A program made the translations under genes and the position numbers. DNA of 37,289 bases from Magnetovibrio sp. (GTDB lineage Bacteria; Pseudomonadota; Alphaproteobacteria; Rhodospirillales; Magnetovibrionaceae). Positions 31,450-37,289 of the stretch are shown in pieces; position 1 is the first letter of the stretch, and each line of letters begins with the position of its first letter. Where the stretch lies: positions 1-37,289 of the forward strand of contig JANQJR010000003.1 of assembly GCA_028281525.1 (NCBI GenBank), in the 5' to 3' direction. The notes below the pieces were generated by a model. The model was not told the origin of the DNA, made no database searches, and saw nothing but the letters and a program-made list of their open reading frames with translations.

Positions 31450-33216
31450 TTAACGCATTTCTTCCACCGGGGTGACCCCGAAGACCTTCAGGCCCGACGC
31501 GACCACATTCGCCACGCCCCGGCACATGGCGAGCCGCGCGAACGTCAGTTCCGGGTCGTCGGCCCTGATGAACCGCAACGACTTGTCGTCCTTGCCTTTG
31601 TTCCAAAGCCCGTGGAATTCGGCAGCAACGTCGCCTAAGAAGAACGCAATGCGGTGTGGCTCGTGCTGAATGGCGGCGCTTTCGACGATACGCGGCCATT
31701 GGCACAACAACTTCACCAAGCTCAGTTCATTTCCGTCCGTCAAACGGCCCAGGTTCGCGCCGTGGACCGCGTCGTCGCCCACCTGCCCCGCGCCCAATTC
31801 ATCGCCAAATTCCTCTTGGGCCATGCGCATCACCGAATTGACCCGTGCGTGCGCGTATTGCACGTAGAAGACCGGATTGTCCTTGGATTGCTCGGTGACC
31901 TTGGTGAAATCGAAATCGAGCCCCGCGTCGTTCTTGCGCGTCAGCATGATGAAGCGCACCACGTCCTTGCCGACCTTGTCGACCACGTCACGCAGCGTCA
32001 CAAAGGTGCCCGCGCGCTTGGACATTTTCACCGGCTCGCCGTTTTCCAAGAGCGAAACCATCTGGCAGAGCTTCACGTCAAGCGCCCCTTCGCCGCCGGT
32101 CAGCGCCTTGATGGCCGCCTGCATGCGCTTGACGTAACCGCCGTGATCCGCGCCCCAGACATCGATCATCTCAGAGAAGCCCCGGCGGTATTTGTCCAGG
32201 TGATAGGCCATGTCGGTGGCGAAATACGTCCACGAGCCGTCCGACTTCATCACCGGGCGGTCCACGTCGTCGCCGAAGCCAGTGGCCTTAAACAGCGTCT
32301 GTTCGCGCTCCTCCCAATCGTCGGGCAGCTTGCCTTTGGGCGGCTCCAGCACACCTTCGTAGATCAGGTCTTCGCCTTTGAGGAAATCCAAGGCCTCATC
32401 CACCTTGCCACTTTGCACCAGTTCACGTTCCGACGTGAACACCGCGTGATCCACGCCCAGGGCGTGTAGGTCATCCTTGATCATCGCCATCATGGCGTCG
32501 ATGGCGAAGTCGCGGACCTCAGACAACCACTCCGCCTCGTCCATATCTTTCCACTTACCGCCGTCGCGTTCCGCCAGCGCCTTACCCGCGCCGATCAAGT
32601 ATTCACCGGGATAGAGCCCCTCGGGAATTTCGCCGATGTCGTCGCCCAAGGCTTCCCGGTACCGCAAATGCAGAGAGCGCGCGAGGACATCCACCTGCGC
32701 GCCCGCGTCGTTGATGTAGTATTCGCGGGTCACATCGAACCCGGCCTTTTCCAGCAACCCCGCCAAGGCGTCGCCGAACACCGCGCCGCGCGCATGGCCC
32801 ACGTGCATCGGCCCCGTGGGATTGGCGGAGACGTACTCGACATTGACCTTTTGGCCTTGGCCCACGGCGCTGTCGCCATATGCGACGCCAACATCCAGGA
32901 TGTCGCGCAAGCGCGCGTGCCAGAAGCCGTCCGCCAAACGCATGTTGAGGAAACCGGGTCCGGCGATTTCCACGCCCGTCACACCGTCCAGGCTTTCGGC
33001 CTTGGCCGCCAGAAGCGCCGCGATGTCGCGCGGGTTTTTCTGCGCGGGCTTGGCCAGCACCATGGCGGCGTTGGTGGTGATGTCGCCGTGGCTGGCGTCC
33101 CGGGGCGGCTCCACCGTGATGCGGCTGACGTCCAAGCCTTGGGGTAGCTCGCCGGCGGCGATCAACTCTTCGATCAGGTCCGCGATCCGGCCCTGGAAAT
33201 GGGTAAACAAATTCAT
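31450..33216 (-). CDS. argS: Arginyl-tRNA synthetase
   Basis: A 588-residue class I synthetase. The ATG at 33216 ([18 protein letters not shown]) is the standard family start; an in-frame TTG lies three codons upstream. The HIGH motif is [14 protein letters not shown] after the SANPTGPM segment, and the KMSKS-like motif is KMSKRAG. The C-terminal DALR anticodon-binding domain ends PVEEMR. It begins nine bases after the dgt stop codon, so the two form one transcript. Confidence 0.98.
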   Translation of the reverse strand: MNLFTHFQGRIADLIEELIAAGELPQGLDVSRITVEPPRDASHGDITTNAAMVLAKPAQKNPRDIAALLAAKAESLDGVTGVEIAGPGFLNMRLADGFWHARLRDILDVGVAYGDSAVGQGQKVNVEYVSANPTGPMHVGHARGAVFGDALAGLLEKAGFDVTREYYINDAGAQVDVLARSLHLRYREALGDDIGEIPEGLYPGEYLIGAGKALAERDGGKWKDMDEAEWLSEVRDFAIDAMMAMIKDDLHALGVDHAVFTSERELVQSGKVDEALDFLKGEDLIYEGVLEPPKGKLPDDWEEREQTLFKATGFGDDVDRPVMKSDGSWTYFATDMAYHLDKYRRGFSEMIDVWGADHGGYVKRMQAAIKALTGGEGALDVKLCQMVSLLENGEPVKMSKRAGTFVTLRDVVDKVGKDVVRFIMLTRKNDAGLDFDFTKVTEQSKDNPVFYVQYAHARVNSVMRMAQEEFGDELGAGQVGDDAVHGANLGRLTDGNELSLVKLLCQWPRIVESAAIQHEPHRIAFFLGDVAAEFHGLWNKGKDDKSLRFIRADDPELTFARLAMCRGVANVVASGLKVFGVTPVEEMR

Positions 33217-33225
33217 CGGGTTCAA

Positions 33226-34425
33226 TTATCCCAAAGTGAAATCGCTGGTGCGCGCCTGCAAGTCGAACAGGCGTTTGTGTTCGTCCAATGCATGCCGGTC
33301 GGTCATGCCTGCGATGTAGTCCGCGACGACGCGTGCCGTGACTTGATCGCCCGGTTCGCCCGCGCCGGTTTGCCATTCGCTGGGCAACGTGCCCGGTTCG
33401 GCCAGGAACAGATTGAACAAGTCCTGGACCACGCGCCGGGCCTTCGACGTCATGCGGTTGAGCTTGTAATGCTTGTACATATGCGGAAACAAGAACTCTT
33501 TCAGTTCCTGGTCGTTTTTCGCCATGGCGTCACTGAAGGCGATCAGCGGTTCGCCGAAACCACGCACATCATCCACGGTTTGTGGCTTGGCGTCAGAAAG
33601 ACGCGTGCGGGACTCGGCCAGAATGTCTTCGACCATCATGCCGATGGTGCGCCGGACCACTTCGTGAACGGTGCGCGAAAAGTCGAGATTCGGGTATTTC
33701 GCCTCGACCTCCGCAAAGGTGCGTCCGACGAAATCCACCTCGCGGATATCGCCGACGGTGAACAGCCCCGCGCGCAATCCGTCGTCGATGTCATGGTTGT
33801 TGTAGGCCACGTCGTCGGATACGGCAGCGATCTGCGCTTCCGCCGAAGCATAAGTATCTAACTCCAGGTCGTGTTCCTTGGCGTATTCGCTGATGGCCCA
33901 GGGCAACGGTTCGGCCCCGTCGAACCCGGTCAAGGGTCCGTTGTGCTTGACCACGCCTTCCAGCGTTTCCCAAGTCAGGTTGAGGCCGTCGAACTCGGCG
34001 TAGCGCTGTTCCAGTTTGGTCACCACACGCAGAGATTGAGCGTTGTGATCGAACCCCCCGTAGGGCTTCATCAAATCTTCCAGGGCGAATTCACCCGCAT
34101 GGCCAAAAGGTGTGTGACCCAAGTCGTGCGCCAACGCCAGGGTTTCAGCCAGATACTGGTTCAGATTCAAACACTGCGCGAGGGAACGCGCGATCTGCGA
34201 GACCTCCAACGAATGGGTCAAGCGGGTGCGGAAGAAGTCGCCTTCGTGATTGACGAAAACCTGGGTCTTGTACTGCAGGCGGCGGAACGCGGCGGCATGG
34301 ATGATGCGGTCGCGGTCGCGCTGAAAACAGCTGCGTGTCGCGCTTTCCGGTTCGTCATGCAAACGCCCGCGGCTCTCGGACGGAATGCAGGCGAATGGGG
34401 CGAAGGTGTCGGCCAAGGTTTCCAT
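33226..34425 (-). CDS. dgt: Deoxyguanosinetriphosphate triphosphohydrolase-like protein
   Basis: A 399-residue HD-domain enzyme that hydrolyses dNTPs to the nucleoside and triphosphate. Metal-binding residues are seen in FFRTRLTHSLEVSQIARSLA (His), LAHDLGHTPFGHAGE (HD pair) and VAYNNHDIDDGLRAG. The N-terminal ESRGRLHDEPESATRSCFQRDRDRI-like region is typical of the group 2 subfamily. The start at 34425 gives the usual length. It is divergent from the diguanylate cyclase gene with 171 bases between, and first in the long minus-strand run. Confidence 0.95.
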   Translation of the reverse strand: METLADTFAPFACIPSESRGRLHDEPESATRSCFQRDRDRIIHAAAFRRLQYKTQVFVNHEGDFFRTRLTHSLEVSQIARSLAQCLNLNQYLAETLALAHDLGHTPFGHAGEFALEDLMKPYGGFDHNAQSLRVVTKLEQRYAEFDGLNLTWETLEGVVKHNGPLTGFDGAEPLPWAISEYAKEHDLELDTYASAEAQIAAVSDDVAYNNHDIDDGLRAGLFTVGDIREVDFVGRTFAEVEAKYPNLDFSRTVHEVVRRTIGMMVEDILAESRTRLSDAKPQTVDDVRGFGEPLIAFSDAMAKNDQELKEFLFPHMYKHYKLNRMTSKARRVVQDLFNLFLAEPGTLPSEWQTGAGEPGDQVTARVVADYIAGMTDRHALDEHKRLFDLQARTSDFTLG

Positions 34426-34596
34426 GGAGGGAACCTACCCTTCCCACCGAGCGGCTGCAAGCGCTTGAGGCCTTAGGCGACGGTCAATTTTCCCCGTCAA
34501 ACGTGTCTTGACCCATAGGTGTTACATTGAGATGATTAAGACCACAAAAAAATTAGGGTTGAGCGGCCCACAACCCGAGAGTGGAGAACACACACC

Positions 34597-35766
34597 GTGC
34601 GACATCTCCTCAAGGAACTCAACGTTTCTTGGGACCAAGCGTACCATTTGCTGGTCGCGACGCCCCATTCGCCGTATCTGCGCAGACACCGCATGAGCTT
34701 CCTCATCGGGCGCGTACAGTTGGTATCCTTTATTTTCGCCGTCCTGATCCCGCTGTGGTCGGCGATTGACTATGTCACCTTGCCCTGGCCGGAATGGGCG
34801 GTGCTGACCGCCATGCGCGCGGTTTCCGGGGCCATTTTCCTAGCGTTGGCCTGGCCTTGGAACATCGAACCCACTACGCGCACGGCCTTTTTCATGCTGT
34901 TCGTGATGATGCTTGGCCCGCCGGTGTTTTATCTTGCGTCCCAACCGCTACTCTCCGGAGTCGAATTGGGCACCTGGGGCTCCGTCGCGGTGGAGTTTTA
35001 CGCGCTGTTGCCGTTCATTGCGCTTGCCGGGCTCTGCGTCTTCCCCCTGACGGTGGTGGAAATGCTGCTGTTCGGCGTACCGTTTTTGGTTTTGACCGCT
35101 TACGGCGCATCGCTCAGCGACAATTTCACGCTCGAAACCTATATCGGCAACCTGTGGCTGGCGCTGCTGATTTTGGCCGTTTCGCTGTTCGCCAGCGTTT
35201 CGCAACTGCGCTACATGATCGCATTGGTGAGCCGTTCCAGCATCGATCCGCTGACCGGCGCATACACCCGGCGTAGCGGTGCGGAAATCATCGACATGCA
35301 GTACCGCGTCGCTATCCGCCAGGATGCGGCGTTCACCATCATTTTCTTCGACTTGGATAAGTTCAAGTCCATCAACGACACCTATGGGCACGACGTCGGC
35401 GATCAGACCCTCACCATGTTTACCGAGAACCTGCAATCCAACCTGCGCGGTAGCGACGTGATCGTACGTTGGGGCGGCGAGGAATTCCTGGCCGTTCTGC
35501 CCAATACGAACCTGAGCGGCGCGCGCCTGGTGGTCGGGCGGATCCTCGACAACTGGCTGGGCGAACGCCCGGACGGGGCACCCCTGACCGCCTCCATCGG
35601 CATCGCGGAGCGCAAGACCGACCAATTGGAAGACTGGATCGATTTGGTCGAACTGGCCGACCAACGCATGTACACGGCCAAAAAATCCGGCCGCGCGCGG
35701 GCGGTGTTGCGCGACGACGAGATCATGACCGGTGATCTGGAGGTGGCGGCGGCCTTGGCTGAATAA
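34597..35766 (+). CDS. Membrane diguanylate cyclase
   Basis: A 389-residue protein from a GTG at 34597 with GTGGAG ten bases upstream; the next ATG (34693) would delete a plausible cytoplasmic N-terminus. About six transmembrane helices lie between residues 35 and 205, with no recognisable ligand domain. The GGDEF domain begins SSIDPLTGAYTRRSG; the active site RWGGEEF is at about residues 291-297, and the RGSD inhibitory site lies five residues before GGEEF. It should make c-di-GMP and be subject to product inhibition. It is placed between dgt and erpA. No terminator follows clearly before erpA. Confidence 0.93.
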   Translation: MRHLLKELNVSWDQAYHLLVATPHSPYLRRHRMSFLIGRVQLVSFIFAVLIPLWSAIDYVTLPWPEWAVLTAMRAVSGAIFLALAWPWNIEPTTRTAFFMLFVMMLGPPVFYLASQPLLSGVELGTWGSVAVEFYALLPFIALAGLCVFPLTVVEMLLFGVPFLVLTAYGASLSDNFTLETYIGNLWLALLILAVSLFASVSQLRYMIALVSRSSIDPLTGAYTRRSGAEIIDMQYRVAIRQDAAFTIIFFDLDKFKSINDTYGHDVGDQTLTMFTENLQSNLRGSDVIVRWGGEEFLAVLPNTNLSGARLVVGRILDNWLGERPDGAPLTASIGIAERKTDQLEDWIDLVELADQRMYTAKKSGRARAVLRDDEIMTGDLEVAAALAE

Positions 35767-35789
35767 CCTCACCACAAGGCTTGGGCGGA

Positions 35790-35841
35790 TTGACATTTGG
35801 GCTTTCGCCCCCACATCCTGGGGGGTAATATAAGGTACCCC
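35790..35841 (+). promoter_or_regulatory. Possible regulatory region of erpA
   Basis: A perfect TTGACA lies at 35790-35795 but is 30 bases from the best AT-rich -10-like sequence (TAATAT at 35826-35831), too far for an ordinary promoter. A palindrome GGGGTA (35822-35827) and TACCCC (35836-35841) lies 27 bases before the erpA start codon. Either a regulator-bent promoter or chance would explain this; the evidence is weak. Confidence 0.25.
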
Positions 35842-35867
35842 GAATATATAGCCCCAATGAGGTCAAG

Positions 35868-36218
35868 ATGCCTGACACCACAGATATACAAGAAGCTCTG
35901 CAGATCGGCGACGGCGCGGTTGTGCGCATCAAGAAACTGATCGAAACCGAAGGCAACCCCGACATGAAGCTGCGCATCAGCATCACCGGTGGCGGCTGCT
36001 CCGGCTTTCAGTACAATTTCAGCCTGGACGACCAAGTCAACGACGACGACGTGGTTTATGAAAAGGACGGCGTCAACGTCGTGGTGGACGAAACCTCGAT
36101 CCCGTTCCTGGGCGGCGCCACGTTGGACTTCAAGACCGACCTGATCGGTGCGTACTTCACCATGGAAAACCCCAACGCGTCGAGCACCTGCGGCTGCGGC
36201 ACCTCGTTCTCCGTCTAG
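35868..36218 (+). CDS. erpA: Iron-sulfur cluster insertion protein ErpA
   Basis: A 116-residue A-type iron-sulfur carrier. The three conserved Cys ligands are C44 in TGGGCSGFQYNF and C108/C110 in STCGCGTSFSV. The acidic insertion and the C-terminal sequence are closer to ErpA than IscA. It takes Fe-S clusters from the scaffold and delivers them to apo-proteins. GAGGTCAAG precedes the ATG. A 42-residue frame begins 24 bases downstream and xthA follows, so the three are probably one transcript. Confidence 0.95.
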   Translation: MPDTTDIQEALQIGDGAVVRIKKLIETEGNPDMKLRISITGGGCSGFQYNFSLDDQVNDDDVVYEKDGVNVVVDETSIPFLGGATLDFKTDLIGAYFTMENPNASSTCGCGTSFSV

Positions 36219-36242
36219 GGGGCTGAAGTTGGGGGGTGCGGC

Positions 36243-36371
36243 ATGAACGATCACTTAGGTTCGTCTTCGCCTCCTCGCGAGCGGCGGATTTCCAAATTCA
36301 TCGCCTACCTCGCCCTTTATATTTTTCTGGGCTATATCTTCTTCACGCTGTACGGCTTGATCACCAACTAA
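36243..36371 (+). CDS. 42-residue single-pass membrane microprotein
   Basis: The frame from ATG 36243 to TAA 36369-36371 encodes a short basic N-terminus (MNDHLGSSSPPRERRISKF) and one hydrophobic helix IAYLALYIFLGYIFFTLYGL ending ITN. A G-rich ribosome site (GGGGGGTG) precedes the start. The positive-inside rule puts the N-terminus in the cytoplasm. It fits tightly between erpA and xthA (24 and 13 bases), which supports translation. I do not recognise a family. It is below the usual length cut-off and will be missing from many annotations. Confidence 0.65.
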   Translation: MNDHLGSSSPPRERRISKFIAYLALYIFLGYIFFTLYGLITN

Positions 36372-36384
36372 GGTCCCCGCGCCC

Positions 36385-37167
36385 GTGAAAATCGCCACTT
36401 GGAACGTCAACTCTCTGAAAGCCCGCCAAGACCACTTGATCCGTTGGCTGGGCGCATTCGACCCGGACGTGGTGCTCTTGCAAGAGCTTAAGGGCACCGA
36501 GGACAAGTTCCCGATGATGGAGGTGAACGCCGCGGGATACCAAGCCCAGGTGGTCGGACAGAAGACCTACAACGGCGTCGCGATCCTATCCAAAACACCC
36601 ATCGAGGTCACCGCCACCCGGCTGCCGGGCGAAGAGGAGGACGAACAGGCCCGCTATGTCGAGGGCATCGTCGCCGGTGTATCTGGACGCGTGCGCGTCG
36701 GCGCCATTTACCTGCCCAACGGCAACCCCGCACCCGGAGAAAAATACGACTACAAGATCCGCTGGATGCGCCGTCTTTACGCCCATGCGCGCAACCTTCT
36801 GAAAACGGAAGAAGCGTTCGTTCTGGGGGGCGACTACAACGTCATCCCCGAACCCCAGGATGTCTATGCGCCCGATCAGTGGACCCGCGACGCCCTGTTC
36901 CTGCCCGAAAGCCGCAATGCGCTGCGCCACATCGTGAACTTAGGTTTGACGGATGCGTTCCGCGCCATGAACCCGGAAGGCGGACGCTATTCGTGGTGGG
37001 ACTACCGCTCCGGCTCCTGGGACCGGGACGAAGGGTGCCGCATCGACCATTTACTGTTGAGCCCCCAGGCCGCCGATACACTCACGGCCAGCGGCATCGA
37101 CAAAACGCCGCGCGGCTGGGACAAGCCGTCGGACCACACGCCGGTGTGGTGTGAATTGAATATCTAG
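36385..37167 (+). CDS. xthA: Exodeoxyribonuclease III
   Basis: A 260-residue EEP-family nuclease, an AP endonuclease and 3'-repair exonuclease for base-excision repair. The start is a GTG at 36385 (MKIATWNVNSLKAR), the standard N-terminus. Active-site residues appear in LLQELKGTE (Glu), GAIYLPNGNP (Tyr/Asn), VLGGDYNVIPEPQDVY (Asp/Asn) and the terminal RIDHLLLS and PSDHTPVWCEL (Asp-His). It follows erpA and the 42-residue gene. Confidence 0.97.
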   Translation: MKIATWNVNSLKARQDHLIRWLGAFDPDVVLLQELKGTEDKFPMMEVNAAGYQAQVVGQKTYNGVAILSKTPIEVTATRLPGEEEDEQARYVEGIVAGVSGRVRVGAIYLPNGNPAPGEKYDYKIRWMRRLYAHARNLLKTEEAFVLGGDYNVIPEPQDVYAPDQWTRDALFLPESRNALRHIVNLGLTDAFRAMNPEGGRYSWWDYRSGSWDRDEGCRIDHLLLSPQAADTLTASGIDKTPRGWDKPSDHTPVWCELNI

Positions 37168-37289
37168 ATCCAGACTCTAGGATCAGGACCCATTAATGTA
37201 TTGCGTTTGGTTTGCGAAAACCTTTTCCTGGCAAGGAAAAGGCGTGCAGGAAGTGCGACACCACTTTCAAATGACTTTGACGCTGTCCA
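37168..37289. other. Right-edge intergenic sequence with a perfect hairpin
   Basis: CCTTTTCCT (37221-37229) and AGGAAAAGG (37234-37242) form a perfect 9-bp stem with a four-base loop, but no T run follows, so it is not a standard terminator. The sequence GGATCAGGACCCATTAATG begins at about 37181 and may be the end of an insertion sequence continuing outside the window. No coding frame is visible. Confidence 0.3.

Overview
The window looks like chromosomal DNA of a free-living, motile alphaproteobacterium, most likely of the Rhodospirillales / Magnetospirillum-Magnetovibrio type. This rests on the roughly 60% G+C coding style and on gene neighbourhoods I know as typical of Alphaproteobacteria: dgt-argS-SPOR-nagZ-scpA-scpB-tatABC-serS-surE-pcm-nlpD, and yajC-secD-secF-Mth938. 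It is an inference from gene content; no rRNA or tRNA is present to fix the lineage.

Layout. 1-452: start of a secreted alpha/beta hydrolase that runs off the left edge. 620-3556: a very long, acidic, Pro/Ala/Glu-rich secreted protein with N-terminal ankyrin repeats and an unrecognised folded C-terminus. 3676-5224: a squalene/phytoene-synthase-like protein (NDUFAF6 type) divergent from Fe-superoxide dismutase, sodB. 5697-11798: a signalling block with a chemoreceptor, a STAS protein, an RsbW-like ATPase, a REC-PP2C phosphatase and a periplasmic-sensor diguanylate cyclase. 12053-15443: yajC-secD-secF plus an Mth938/NDUFAF3-like gene. 15617-19801: DUF815 ATPase, a PAS/zinc-ribbon protein, a 59-aa orphan with a long leader, an Lrp/AsnC regulator divergent from alanine dehydrogenase, and a small membrane protein. 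19956-20836: an AT-richer one-gene segment bounded by a 39-bp direct repeat of the 3' end of the nlpD-like gene. 20798-34425: a long minus-strand housekeeping run (nlpD, pcm, surE, serS, tatCBA, scpBA, M50 peptidase, nagZ, SPOR protein, argS, dgt). 34597-37167: a second diguanylate cyclase, erpA, a 42-aa membrane microprotein and xthA on the plus strand.

How the genes work together. The core runs serve protein export (Sec accessory complex and Tat), chromosome segregation (ScpAB), wall recycling and division (NagZ, SPOR, NlpD), stationary-phase repair (SurE, Pcm), dNTP control and translation. The accessory parts are dominated by signalling: two membrane diguanylate cyclases with intact GGEEF and inhibitory RxxD sites, and a complete partner-switch set (phosphatase, anti-sigma-type kinase, STAS antagonist) with a chemoreceptor as first gene.

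The most unusual items are the 842-bp one-gene insertion that duplicates the end of nlpD, the chemoreceptor/partner-switch/c-di-GMP block, the giant repeat-bearing secreted protein, two genes missed by normal length cut-offs (17420-17599 and 36243-36371), a candidate iron-responsive operator at sodB, and two kinds of palindromic intergenic repeat. No CRISPR array, tRNA, rRNA or complete transposase was seen.
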